From positions 80,023 through 144,022 of the forward strand of contig CALMNW010000101.1 in the NCBI GenBank assembly GCA_937872095.1: DNA of 64,000 nucleotides. The letters run 5' to 3'. This document shows positions 32,930-41,136 of this stretch, piece after piece. The notes under the pieces are model-generated. The model searched no databases. It saw only the letters and a program-made list of their open reading frames with translations, and was not told the origin of the DNA. The number at the start of each line of letters is the position of its first letter. The first letter of the stretch is position 1. A program made the position numbers and the translations under genes. The stretch comes from an uncultured Verrucomicrobiota bacterium (GTDB taxonomy: Bacteria; Verrucomicrobiota; Kiritimatiellia; CAIQIC01; Lenti-01).

Positions 32930-33454
32930 ATGAGCCCCCAACCGGAAAATCCGATGAAACCCGACCAAACCCAATGGATCCGCGACGCCGTGGCGCGCTA
33001 CGAGCGGCCCCTGTGCCAGTACGCCTACCGGCTGACCGGCAACTTCGATTCCGCCCGCGACGCCGTCCAGGACACGTTCCTGCGGCTGTGCCGCGGCGGC
33101 GTCCTGGCCGAGGATCGGGTCGCCCCCTGGCTTTTCCGCGTCTGCCGCAACCGCTGCATCGACGTGATCCGAAAGGAAAAACCCATGCAATCCCTCACCG
33201 ATGCCCAAGCCGCGATTCTTCCCGCGCCCGGGCGCTCCCCCGCGGAGGAAACCGGCCTGCGCGAAAGCGTCTCGCTGCTCCTCCAGAAGCTCGCCCAGCT
33301 CCCCGCCAACCAGGCCGAAGTCATCCGCCTGAAATTCCAGCACCAGATGAGCTACCGCGAGATCGCGGCCGTCACCGCGCTCAGCGAAACCAACGTCGGC
33401 TATCTCATCCACGTCGGCATCCAAACCCTCCGCCAGCAGGCCGCCCAATTTTAG
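32930..33454 (+). CDS. RNA polymerase ECF-type sigma factor
   Basis: A 174-residue sigma-70 family factor with only regions 2 and 4. Region 2 includes YAYRLTGNFDSARDAVQDTFLRL and PWLFRVCRNRCIDVIRK; region 4 includes LPANQAEVIRLKFQHQMSYREIA with the helix-turn-helix LSETNVGYLIHVGIQTLR. It directs polymerase to a small regulon in response to an envelope or cell signal. The next gene starts 10 bp downstream and probably encodes its regulator. An AAGG lies 7 nt before the ATG at 32930; a second ATG 8 codons in is possible. Confidence 0.93.
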   Translation: MSPQPENPMKPDQTQWIRDAVARYERPLCQYAYRLTGNFDSARDAVQDTFLRLCRGGVLAEDRVAPWLFRVCRNRCIDVIRKEKPMQSLTDAQAAILPAPGRSPAEETGLRESVSLLLQKLAQLPANQAEVIRLKFQHQMSYREIAAVTALSETNVGYLIHVGIQTLRQQAAQF

Positions 33455-33464
33455 GAGACATTCC

Positions 33465-35558
33465 ATGAAACCGATCGACGACATCCAACTGACCGCCTAC
33501 GCCCTCGGCGAAGGCTCCCCCGCCGAACGCGCTGCGGTCGAAGCCCGGCTCCGGACCGATCCCGCCGCGCAAGCCGCCGTGGACGACGTCCGCGCCCTCG
33601 CCGCCCGGCTCGAAACGGAACTGAAAAACGAGCCCGGCATCGATCTCACCGACGACCAGCGGCGGCGCATCCTGCAAACGCCCGTGCGTCCCGCGGGCCG
33701 GCTCGCGCGCTTTCCGTGGCGCCGGTTCACCGGCTTCGCGGCCGTCGCCGCCGCCGTCACGCTCGTTTTCGGCGGCGTCCTGTGGCGCGCGGCCGAACAT
33801 CTGCTCCACAACCAATTCGCCCGCTCGCAGGAGGCCTCGATCGAATGCAAAGTCGTCGAAGTCGCTGAACAGCAGCTCGACGAACTTCTCTCGGCTTCCG
33901 AAACGCCGGACAGAATGGACTTCAAGTGCCCCGACATGGACTTGGACTTGGAACCGACGCCGGAAGTCCAAAACTTCTGTGCTGCGCCCGCCGAAGAATC
34001 CGTGGTGGAACTCAATGTGGATGTCTCGGACCGCATCTCTCCCATCGTCATGAAAGGCTTGGCTCCAAGCGCCATGGCGAACCGGTCGGGCGGCGGCTGG
34101 GCGCTCTATTCGTGCTCGCTCCCGGCGGAAAACACCGAATCCTACGCCCCCATCGAGGGCAACCGGTTCAAGCAAGTCGCCGACGAACCGCTGTCCACCT
34201 TTTCCATCGACGTGGACACGGCATCCTACGCGAACATCCGCCGTTTCCTCCGCTCCGGCCTGCTGCCCCCGCCCGACGCCGTGCGCGTCGAGGAAATGGT
34301 CAACTACTTCCCCTACGACTACGCGCCGCCCAAAGGCCAGACGCCCTTCGCCGTCCACGTCGAATCCGCCGCATGTCCCTGGGCTCCCGCCCATGCGCTC
34401 GTGAAGATCGCCCTCAAGGGCAAGGAACTCGACCTTGAATCCCGGCCGCCCTGCAACCTCGTCTTCCTGATCGATGTCTCGGGCTCGATGACCGACGAAA
34501 ACAAGCTGCCGCTGGTGAAGAAATCCATCTCGCTCCTCGCCCGCCAACTCGACGAGCGGGACCGCGTCTCCATCGTCGTTTATGCCGGCGCGGCCGGCCT
34601 CGTCCTGCCTGCCACCCCCGGCAGCGACCTCGCGACGATCGATGCCGCCGTCGACCACCTCCAGGCCGGCGGCAGCACCGCCGGCGGCGCCGGCATCCGC
34701 CTCGCCTACGACGAGGCCCGCAAGAACCTCCTTCCCGACGGCAACAACCGCGTCGTGCTCTGCACCGACGGCGATTTCAACGTCGGCATCGTGGATTCGG
34801 AAGAACTGGCCGGCTTCATCGCCGAACGCGCCAAGCAGGTCATTTTCCTCACCGTCCTCGGCTTCGGCATGGGCAACTACAAGGACGACCGACTGGAAAC
34901 CCTCGCCGACAAGGGCAACGGCAACTACGCCTACGTCGACAGTTTCTCCGAGGCGCGCAAGACGCTCGTCGAGCAGGCCGCCGGCACGCTCTTCGCCATC
35001 GCCAAGGACGTGAAGCTCCAGATCGAATTCAATCCCGCCCAGGTAGCGGGCTACCGCCTCGTCGGCTACGAAAACCGCCTGCTGGCCAAGGAGGACTTCA
35101 ACGACGACCGGAAAGACGCCGGGGAACTCGGCGCGGGCCACGTCGTCACCGCCTTCTACGAGATCGTGCCCATCGGCGCCGAATCCGCCCCCGGCGTCGA
35201 TCCCCTCAAGTACCAGCCCGTCGCGGATCGGCCGGCGCCCGCAAAGAAGCCCGCCAACGACAACCCCGAATGGCTGACGGTCAAGCTGCGCTACAAGCTG
35301 CCCAAAGCCGACAAGAGCGCCAAAATCGAAGTGCCCTTCGTCGGCGGCACCGGTCCCTTCGTGAACGCCTCCGCCGACTTCCGTTTCGCCGCGGGCGTGG
35401 CCGCCGCCGGCTTGATGCTGCGCGGCGACCCGACCGTCATGGATCTGAGCTACCGCGAAGTCATCGAATGGACGTCCGCCGCCGTCGGCGCGGATACCAA
35501 CGGCTACCGCCGGGAATTCATCGATCTGCTGAAGAATGCCGCCGCGGTAGCGCCCTAG
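33465..35558 (+). CDS. YfbK-type von Willebrand factor A protein with anti-sigma-like N-terminus
   Basis: A 697-residue membrane protein. Residues 1-75 resemble the cytoplasmic N-terminus of an anti-sigma factor (DDIQLTAYALGEGSPAERAAVEARL). A membrane helix follows at about 86-108, then the YfbK N-terminal region (STFSIDVDTASYANIRRFLR, VEEMVNYFPYDY), a vWA domain with intact MIDAS (LIDVSGSMTDENK, near 330) and a DUF3520-type C-terminus. The N-terminus lacks the HxxxCxxC zinc motif. Being next to an ECF sigma gene, it probably senses outside and holds the sigma factor inside (inference). Confidence 0.87.
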   Translation: MKPIDDIQLTAYALGEGSPAERAAVEARLRTDPAAQAAVDDVRALAARLETELKNEPGIDLTDDQRRRILQTPVRPAGRLARFPWRRFTGFAAVAAAVTLVFGGVLWRAAEHLLHNQFARSQEASIECKVVEVAEQQLDELLSASETPDRMDFKCPDMDLDLEPTPEVQNFCAAPAEESVVELNVDVSDRISPIVMKGLAPSAMANRSGGGWALYSCSLPAENTESYAPIEGNRFKQVADEPLSTFSIDVDTASYANIRRFLRSGLLPPPDAVRVEEMVNYFPYDYAPPKGQTPFAVHVESAACPWAPAHALVKIALKGKELDLESRPPCNLVFLIDVSGSMTDENKLPLVKKSISLLARQLDERDRVSIVVYAGAAGLVLPATPGSDLATIDAAVDHLQAGGSTAGGAGIRLAYDEARKNLLPDGNNRVVLCTDGDFNVGIVDSEELAGFIAERAKQVIFLTVLGFGMGNYKDDRLETLADKGNGNYAYVDSFSEARKTLVEQAAGTLFAIAKDVKLQIEFNPAQVAGYRLVGYENRLLAKEDFNDDRKDAGELGAGHVVTAFYEIVPIGAESAPGVDPLKYQPVADRPAPAKKPANDNPEWLTVKLRYKLPKADKSAKIEVPFVGGTGPFVNASADFRFAAGVAAAGLMLRGDPTVMDLSYREVIEWTSAAVGADTNGYRREFIDLLKNAAAVAP

Positions 35559-35600
35559 CGGCGGCGGCCGGGCGTAAACGTCCTTTTTATCGCCCTCGCC

Positions 35601-35629
35601 TTGACGATCCCCCTCCCGCGGAATAAAAT
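35601..35629 (+). promoter_or_regulatory. Promoter of the small lipoprotein gene
   Basis: -35 TTGACG (35601-35606), 17-bp spacer, -10 TAAAAT (35624-35629). The GTG start at 35656 is 26 bp further on, leaving room for a ribosome binding site (AAGGGATGG). Confidence 0.6.
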
Positions 35630-35655
35630 ACTTGTTTCGAAGGGATGGCCATCGC

Positions 35656-36051
35656 GTGAAAAACAACCTGTTACCTCTCGTCCGGAAACTTACCGTTCTG
35701 CTGCTCCTGGCGCTTCTGGCGGGGTGCGGAGGCGGCGACGACGGAGAAAGCCTGGACTATGCCGGCAACTGGCAAGGCCGGACGTCCAACGGCGGCACCA
35801 TCGTTTTCACCGTGCAAGGCAATCTGGTCGTCTCCCTGCGCCTCGTCGATCCGCAAGGCGTCATTTGGTTCCCGCAGCCGACGGATATCCAAGGAAATTC
35901 CTTTTCCGCCGAATACGAGACCGACACCGCCGCCACCGACTTCGTTTCCCTCGATTGCACGTTCGGCTCCATCAACCAGGCGACCGGCAGCTATTCGATG
36001 CGCAAGGGCAGCAGCGTCTTGACCGGTACGTTCTCCGCCCAGCACCCCTAG
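35656..36051 (+). CDS. Small lipoprotein of unknown function
   Basis: A 131-residue lipoprotein. The signal ends in a good lipobox, LLALLAGC, with the Cys near residue 24, followed by Gly/Asp residues typical of an exported tether. The mature part is beta-rich (YAGNWQGRTSNGGTIVFTV...GSYSMRKGSSVLTGTFSA), similar in feel to small lipocalin-like domains. The GTG at 35656 is chosen because it starts the hydrophobic signal and follows AAGGGATGG. No homologue recognised. Confidence 0.7.
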   Translation: MKNNLLPLVRKLTVLLLLALLAGCGGGDDGESLDYAGNWQGRTSNGGTIVFTVQGNLVVSLRLVDPQGVIWFPQPTDIQGNSFSAEYETDTAATDFVSLDCTFGSINQATGSYSMRKGSSVLTGTFSAQHP

Positions 36052-36062
36052 GTGTCCGGGCC

Positions 36063-36983
36063 ATGAAGCCCAACCGACAGGAAAACGAGCCGCGCAACAT
36101 ACGCGTGCTGGTAAATCCGAAATCGGGGTTGGGCACGTCGTTCGATTCGTTCTGGGGTCTCATCGAGAAATCGTTCGGCCCGCAGGGCGCCGACCTGACC
36201 TACCAGTTCAGCCACGACGTCGTCGATGGTTGCCGCAAGGCCGAGCGCGCGGTGCGCGACGGCGTCGATGCGATCCTCGTCGCCGGCGGGGACGGGATGG
36301 TCAACAGCATCGGCGGCGTGCTCGTCGGCACGCCGGTCGCCCTCGGGGTGATCCCCACGGGCAGCGGCAACGGCTTCGCCCGCCATTTCGGCATCCCGCT
36401 CGACGTGGCCGGAGCCGCGCAGGCCCTGGCCCGCGCGCAGCGAAAAACCATCGACGTGGGCACGGCCAACGGACGCCCCTTTTTCGTCACCTGCAGCCTG
36501 GCGTGGGACGCGGCCATTGCCCGCGGTTTCGAAGCCTTCCCGTTCCGCGGCATCGCGCCCTACGTCTTCGCCGCCGCCGCCGAACTGATCACCTACGAGA
36601 ACCAACCCATCCACGCCTCCCTCGACGGCGGCCCCGTCCAGATCTTTTCCAACCCCATTCTGTTCACCGTCGCCAACCTCACCCAATACGGCGGCGGCGC
36701 GCAGATCGCGCCGAAGGCCCGCCCGGACGACGGCCTCATGGAACTCGTCGTGGCCCTCCGCCCCGATTTGCCGCTGTTGCTCATCAACATCGCCCGGCTT
36801 TTCAACGGCACGCTCGACCAGTTGCCCCAAGTCGCCACCCGCCGATTCCGCACGCTGGATCTCCATCGCCACAAAGCCACGCCCATCCAGCTCGACGGCG
36901 AACTCGTGGATGCCGGACGCGACGTCGAAATCCGCCTGCTCCCGAAAGCCCTCGCGGTGCTGGCGCCCGAGAAAGCAAAATGA
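36063..36983 (+). CDS. Diacylglycerol/lipid kinase family protein (YegS/DgkB-like)
   Basis: A 306-residue lipid kinase-like enzyme that phosphorylates diacylglycerol or a related lipid with ATP. VLVNPKSGLGTS near the N-terminus, the nucleotide loop VAGGDGMVNSIGG and PTGSGNGFARHFGIP are intact, followed by the beta-sandwich domain. Likely cytoplasmic and membrane-associated, recycling diacylglycerol into phospholipid (family knowledge). The stop overlaps the next gene start (ATGA). Confidence 0.92.
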   Translation: MKPNRQENEPRNIRVLVNPKSGLGTSFDSFWGLIEKSFGPQGADLTYQFSHDVVDGCRKAERAVRDGVDAILVAGGDGMVNSIGGVLVGTPVALGVIPTGSGNGFARHFGIPLDVAGAAQALARAQRKTIDVGTANGRPFFVTCSLAWDAAIARGFEAFPFRGIAPYVFAAAAELITYENQPIHASLDGGPVQIFSNPILFTVANLTQYGGGAQIAPKARPDDGLMELVVALRPDLPLLLINIARLFNGTLDQLPQVATRRFRTLDLHRHKATPIQLDGELVDAGRDVEIRLLPKALAVLAPEKAK

Positions 36984-37537
36984 ACGCGACCTTCATCCGA
37001 AAAACGCCCTTCGGCCCCGTCGCCATCGCCTGGGAAAATACCGGGCGCGGTCCCGTCGTCCGGCATGTGTTTCTTTCGACACCCGCCCGGCCCGCCGACG
37101 AGGAATTCCGCCGGGTCTTTCCCGATGTCGCCGTGGCCTCCTGCCTGGACATCCGCGCCATCGTCGCCGGCATCCGCGCTTTGCTCGCGGGCGGCGACGT
37201 CGAGTTCGACCTCGATCTGGTCGCGCTGGAGGCCTGCCCGCCCTTCCAGCAGGCCGTGCTGCGCGCCACGCACCGCATTCCCCGCGGCCGAGTCGCCTCC
37301 TATGGACGCATCGCCGCGCAACTCGGCCGTTCCGGCGCTTCGCGCGCCGTCGGCAACGCTCTCGCCGCCAATCCGTTTCCCCTCCTCGTGCCTTGCCACC
37401 GCGTCGTGCGCTCGGACGGCCAGCTGGGCGGCTTCGGCGGCGGCCCGCTCCTGAAACAAGCGCTGCTCGCCCGGGAAGGCGTCGCACCGGACGGCTCCGG
37501 CCGCATTGTTCCCGCCCGCTTCCATGGCGCCGGCTGA
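36980..37537 (+). CDS. ogt: Methylated-DNA--[protein]-cysteine S-methyltransferase (Ogt/MGMT)
   Basis: A 185-residue O6-alkylguanine-DNA alkyltransferase that moves the alkyl group irreversibly to its own Cys. The acceptor motif LVPCHRVV is near residues 136-143, preceded by the helix-turn-helix with the recognition/Arg-finger segment (RIPRGRVASYGRIAAQLG, SRAVGNALAANP). The N-terminal domain is short and divergent. Coupled by ATGA to the lipid kinase. Convergent with rplQ; a terminator stem lies between. Confidence 0.9.
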   Translation: MNATFIRKTPFGPVAIAWENTGRGPVVRHVFLSTPARPADEEFRRVFPDVAVASCLDIRAIVAGIRALLAGGDVEFDLDLVALEACPPFQQAVLRATHRIPRGRVASYGRIAAQLGRSGASRAVGNALAANPFPLLVPCHRVVRSDGQLGGFGGGPLLKQALLAREGVAPDGSGRIVPARFHGAG

Positions 37538-37552
37538 ACGCCGGCCGCGCGC

Positions 37553-37583
37553 AAACAAAAACGGCATCCGTTGCCGGATGCCG
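37553..37583 (-). terminator. Intrinsic terminator of the ribosomal protein operon
   Basis: On the minus strand, stem CGGCATCCG/CGGATGCCG with a 4-base loop, followed directly by a TTTTTGTTT tract. It lies 27 bp after the rplQ stop and closes the long leftward operon. Confidence 0.85.
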
Positions 37584-37609
37584 CTTCGCGCAAGGACGGA
37601 AAAGAGAAA

Positions 37610-38101
37610 CTACTTCTTCTCTTCGTCCTTCTTGGCCTTCTTGGCGGCGGGTTTCTTGGCCGGCTTCGCGGCTTTCTTGTCCGCCTTTGGCTCGCTCTTG
37701 GGAGCCGCTTCGGTCTTCTCCGCCTTCACCTTCTTGGCCTTCGGAACGAAGTCCACCCACTCGAGGATGCACATTTCGCTGCTGTCGCTCAGGCGCTTGC
37801 CCAGCTTGACGACGCGGGTATAGCCGCCGGCGCGATCCTTCATGGCCGGGGCCACGGCGCCGAAGAGTTCGGCGACCGCCGCGTCCAGCTTGAGGAAGGA
37901 CAAGGCCTGGCGCCGAGCCGCCAGCGTGCCCTTTTTGCCGACGGTGACCATCTTGTCGGCCAGGCGCTTGGTCGCGCGGGCCTTCGGCAGCGTGGTCCGG
38001 ATGCGCTTGGCGAGGATGAGGTTGCTGACCAGGCTCGAAAACAGCGCTTCGCGCTGCGAGGACGTGCGGCCCAGTTTGACGGTGTTCTTGCGATGGCGCA
38101 T
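37610..38101 (-). CDS. rplQ: 50S ribosomal protein L17
   Basis: A 163-residue L17, in the large subunit near the exit tunnel. The core (MRHRKNTVKLGRTSSQREAL...RVVKLGKRLSDSSEMCILEWV) is standard. Oddity: about 45 extra C-terminal residues of Lys/Ala/Glu/Pro repeats (PKADKKAAKPAKKPAAKKAK), longer than most L17. Last gene of the operon, 19 bp after rpoA. Confidence 0.96.
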   Translation of the reverse strand: MRHRKNTVKLGRTSSQREALFSSLVSNLILAKRIRTTLPKARATKRLADKMVTVGKKGTLAARRQALSFLKLDAAVAELFGAVAPAMKDRAGGYTRVVKLGKRLSDSSEMCILEWVDFVPKAKKVKAEKTEAAPKSEPKADKKAAKPAKKPAAKKAKKDEEKK

Positions 38102-38120
38102 GGAAAATCTCCTGTCTCGG

Positions 38121-39128
38121 TTATTCTTCGACGGGCTTGGTCGACTTCAGCAGGTCGGCATCGAACGCCATGCCCAGCGAAAGGCCCAATTCCGCCAGCT
38201 TCTGCTTGATCTCGTTGAGCGACTTTTTCCCGAAGTTGCGGTACTTGAGCATTTCGGCCTCGGACTTCTGCGCCAGCTCGCCCACGGTGGTGATGTTGGC
38301 GTTGTTGAGGCAGTTGGCCGCGCGCACGCTCAGCTCGATCTCGTTGACGCTGATCGAGAGCTTCTTGGCCAGCTCTTCGCGGGCCGGATCCACGGACTTC
38401 TCGCTCTCCTGGAACTCGACGATGTCCTTGTCGAAGTTCACGAAGACGTCGAGATGGTGGCGCAGGATCGCGGCGGAGAGGGTCAGCGCCTCGTCGGGAC
38501 CGATGCGGCCGTCGGTCCAGACTTCGAGCACGAGCTTGTCGTAATCGGTGCGGCGGCCGACGCGGGTGTTGTCCACGGCGTACTTGACGCGGCGGACGGG
38601 CGAAAACAGCGAGTCGATGGGAATGAGCCCGATTTCCTGGTCGGGCTTCTTGTTCCAGTCGGCCTGGCAATAGCCGCGGCCGATCTTGACTTCGATTTCG
38701 GCGTCGAACGTGCCGTCGGCGTCCAGCGTGCAGATGTGCTGGTCGGGATTGAGCACTTCGACGGACTGGTCGAGCTGGATGTCGCCGGCGGTGACGTCGC
38801 CGGGGCCCTTGACCTTGATGCGCAGCATCTTCGGCTGGCGCGTGTACATCTTCAGCAGGACCTTCTTGAGGTTCAGCACGATGTCGGTGACGTCTTCGAC
38901 GCAGCCCTTCAGGTGGCAGAACTCGTGTTCGGCGCCCTGGATGCGCACGGAAGAAATCGCGGCGCCTTCGAGCGACGACAGCAGCACGCGGCGCAGGGAG
39001 TTGCCGATGGTGCGGCCGTAGCCGGCTTCGAACGGCTCGGCGGTGAATTGGGCATAGGTCGCGGTGGCCGTGGCTTCGTCCTTGGCGACGAACTTGGGCA
39101 TCTCGAACCGGTTCAGACGGGTACTCAT
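38121..39128 (-). CDS. rpoA: DNA-directed RNA polymerase subunit alpha
   Basis: A 335-residue alpha subunit that nucleates polymerase assembly. The N-terminal domain (EPFEAGYGRTIGNSLRRVLL...EHEFCHLKGCVEDVTDIVLN) dimerises and binds beta/beta'. A linker precedes the C-terminal domain (LSVRAANCLNNANITTVGEL...FGKKSLNEIKQKL), which binds UP elements and activators. Standard place between rpsD and rplQ. Confidence 0.97.
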   Translation of the reverse strand: MSTRLNRFEMPKFVAKDEATATATYAQFTAEPFEAGYGRTIGNSLRRVLLSSLEGAAISSVRIQGAEHEFCHLKGCVEDVTDIVLNLKKVLLKMYTRQPKMLRIKVKGPGDVTAGDIQLDQSVEVLNPDQHICTLDADGTFDAEIEVKIGRGYCQADWNKKPDQEIGLIPIDSLFSPVRRVKYAVDNTRVGRRTDYDKLVLEVWTDGRIGPDEALTLSAAILRHHLDVFVNFDKDIVEFQESEKSVDPAREELAKKLSISVNEIELSVRAANCLNNANITTVGELAQKSEAEMLKYRNFGKKSLNEIKQKLAELGLSLGMAFDADLLKSTKPVEE

Positions 39129-39189
39129 GTGTTTCTCCTTCCAGTCCCGGGCGTTGGCCGGAACGTATGGCGGGGGTTGTTGCGGGATC

Positions 39190-39816
39190 TTACTTCGAAT
39201 AGAGTTCGACGATCAGCTGCTCGTTGACGACCGGCGCGATTTCCTCGCGGGTGGGCACGTGCAGGATCTCGGCCTTGAATTCGGCCTTGTCGACGGTCAT
39301 CCAGACGGGCCAGCCGCGGCTTTCGGCCGCGTCGAGGTGCGCCTTGGAATAGTCGCGGCTGCGCTTGACGTCGCGGGCCTGCACCACGTCGCCGGGCTTC
39401 ACCTTGTAGGAGGGCACGTTGACCTTGATGCCGTTGACGCGCACGTGGCCGTGCAGCACGAACTGGCGGGCGGACCGGCGCGAAGGCGCCAGGCCCATGC
39501 GGTAGACGACGTTGTCCAAGCGCATTTCGAGCGCCTGCAGCAGGATTTCGCCGGTGACGCCGCGGGAGCGCAGGGCGCGCGCGAAGAACAGGCGGAACTG
39601 GCCTTCCTGCATGCCGTACATGTTGCGGAGGCGCTGTTTTTCCTGCAGCTGGATGCCGTAGTCCTTCAGGCGCGGGCGACGGCCGCCGTGCTGGCCGGGG
39701 ATGGAGTGCCCCTGCTCGATCGGGCACTTGGCCATGTAACAACGATCGCCCTTCAGAAAGAGCTTGATTCCCTGCCGACGGCAGCGCTTGCACGCCGGTC
39801 CAATATATCTGCCCAT
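39190..39816 (-). CDS. rpsD: 30S ribosomal protein S4
   Basis: A 208-residue S4, a primary 16S-rRNA binder. The N-terminus has the zinc-type cysteines (CKRCRRQG...CYMAKCP), and an S4 RNA-binding domain spans about 97-160 (MRLDNVVYRMGLAPSRRSAR...HVRVNGIKVNVPSYKV). S4 may repress the alpha operon by binding its leader in other bacteria; no such leader is evident here. Leaves 61 bp before rpoA, the largest gap in the alpha part. Confidence 0.97.
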   Translation of the reverse strand: MGRYIGPACKRCRRQGIKLFLKGDRCYMAKCPIEQGHSIPGQHGGRRPRLKDYGIQLQEKQRLRNMYGMQEGQFRLFFARALRSRGVTGEILLQALEMRLDNVVYRMGLAPSRRSARQFVLHGHVRVNGIKVNVPSYKVKPGDVVQARDVKRSRDYSKAHLDAAESRGWPVWMTVDKAEFKAEILHVPTREEIAPVVNEQLIVELYSK

Positions 39817-39841
39817 GGGTGGTTCCTTCCTCTCGAATTGG

Positions 39842-40330
39842 TTAGACGCGGCGGCGCTTGCGGGCGCGGCAGCCGTTGTGCGGCACCGGCGTGATGTCCT
39901 TGATGCCCGAAATGGTCAGCCCCGCCGCCTGCACGGCGCGGATGGCGGATTCGCGGCCGGAGCCCGGACCCTGCACCAGGATTTCGACCTCGTGCATGCC
40001 GTAGCCGACGGCGACCTTGCAGGCTTCCTGCGAGACGATCGTGCCGGCGTACGCGGTGCTCTTGCGGGAGCCCTTGAACCCGCACCGGCCGCCGCTGCTC
40101 CACGACAGCACGTTGCCGCGCGGATCGGTGATGCTGACGGTCGTGTTGTTGAACGAGGCCAGGATGTGGACGACGCCCACGGGCACGCTCTTCGCGCCCT
40201 TGGCGCGGCGGCGGACGGTCTTGGCTTCGCCCTCGCCCCCTTCGGCGGCGGGCGCGGCCCCTTCGGCGGCGGGAGCGGCTTCGGCGGGCGCGGTCTGCGC
40301 CTTCACTTCATCTTTGGTTTCTTCTGCCAT
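39842..40330 (-). CDS. rpsK: 30S ribosomal protein S11
   Basis: A 162-residue S11. The core ([20 protein letters not shown]...[18 protein letters not shown]...[18 protein letters not shown]) is standard, with the C-terminal rRNA-binding tail. Oddity: about 35 extra N-terminal residues rich in Ala, Pro and Glu ([20 protein letters not shown]) absent from typical S11. Confidence 0.96.
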   Translation of the reverse strand: MAEETKDEVKAQTAPAEAAPAAEGAAPAAEGGEGEAKTVRRRAKGAKSVPVGVVHILASFNNTTVSITDPRGNVLSWSSGGRCGFKGSRKSTAYAGTIVSQEACKVAVGYGMHEVEILVQGPGSGRESAIRAVQAAGLTISGIKDITPVPHNGCRARKRRRV

Positions 40331-40341
40331 GGTTCAAATCC

Positions 40342-40770
40342 TTATTTGCTGGGAGCGGCGGGAGCGGCGCCGGCGGTGCTCTTGGCGGCCGAACGGGCTT
40401 CCTTGCCGCGGACGGCGCCGACGGTCTTGCGGGGACCCTTGCGGGTGCGCGCGTTGGTGCTGGTGCGCTGGCCGCGGACCGGCAGGCCCTTGCGGTGGCG
40501 GATGCCCCGGTAGCAGTTCACGGCGATCAGGCGGCGGATGTTGCCCGACACTTCGCGGCGCAGGTCGCCTTCCACCACGTATTCTTCCTGAAGCAGCTTC
40601 GACAGATTGGCGATTTCCTCGCCCGTCAGATCGTCGGCTTTCGTGGCGGGGGCGATCTTCAGCCGCTCCACCAGTTCCTTCGCGCGGGCCGGGCCCACGC
40701 CATAGATGTACCGCAGCGCGTACTCGACGCGCTTTTTCCCGGGAATATCGACACCAATCACTCTGGGCAT
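40342..40770 (-). CDS. rpsM: 30S ribosomal protein S13
   Basis: A 142-residue S13 in the 30S head, contacting P-site tRNA and bridging to L5. MPRVIGVDIPGKKRVEYAL, the middle EVSGNIRRLIAVNCYRGIRH and the tail RTSTNARTRKGPRKTVGA are canonical. The end has a Lys/Ala/Pro-rich extension of about 20 residues. Between rpmJ and rpsK as in most bacteria. Confidence 0.97.
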   Translation of the reverse strand: MPRVIGVDIPGKKRVEYALRYIYGVGPARAKELVERLKIAPATKADDLTGEEIANLSKLLQEEYVVEGDLRREVSGNIRRLIAVNCYRGIRHRKGLPVRGQRTSTNARTRKGPRKTVGAVRGKEARSAAKSTAGAAPAAPSK

Positions 40771-40789
40771 TGCTCTTCTTCTCCTGACC

Positions 40790-40903
40790 TTAGCCTTGGC
40801 GCTGCTTGTGACGCAGATCGGTGCAGATGACCCGCACCACGCCCTTGCGACGCACGATCTTGCAGCGCTCGCAAATCCGTTTCACCGATGTTCTGACTTT
40901 CAT
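40790..40903 (-). CDS. rpmJ: 50S ribosomal protein L36
   Basis: A 37-residue L36 of the zinc type: CERC, a single Cys in VICTD and the His in LRHKQRQG form the metal site. The start ([11 protein letters not shown]) overlaps the infA stop in an ATGA. The longer frame upstream reads through infA in another frame and is not real. Confidence 0.96.
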   Translation of the reverse strand: MKVRTSVKRICERCKIVRRKGVVRVICTDLRHKQRQG

Positions 40904-41136
40904 GTTCCAACCTCTGCCTTCAAGATTTCCACGATCTCTCCGCGCGACATGTCGAACGGCGACATGGCCACGCGAATCCGCGCGCCCGGAAGACAAACCC
41001 ATCCGGACGCGGGAACTTTCTCCCGCGGGACGAACGCCGTAAATTCATGTCCGTTCCCTAGTCTGGCACGGAAAGCGCGTAGTTCTATCACGTCCGCCAC
41101 TTCCGCGTCCAGTTCAATTATTTCTTTTCCGCGCAC
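40900..41136 (-). CDS. infA: Translation initiation factor IF-1 (divergent)
   Basis: A 78-residue S1/OB-fold protein in the standard infA position between map and rpmJ. The order [28 protein letters not shown] and [16 protein letters not shown] follows IF-1, which occupies the A site during initiation. The usual ISGKMR...IRIL loop is replaced by [16 protein letters not shown], so it is quite divergent. Start is a GTG that overlaps the map 3' end by 19 bp, giving a tight junction. No clear Shine-Dalgarno; coupling from map is likely. Confidence 0.85.
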   Translation of the reverse strand: MRGKEIIELDAEVADVIELRAFRARLGNGHEFTAFVPREKVPASGWVCLPGARIRVAMSPFDMSRGEIVEILKAEVGT

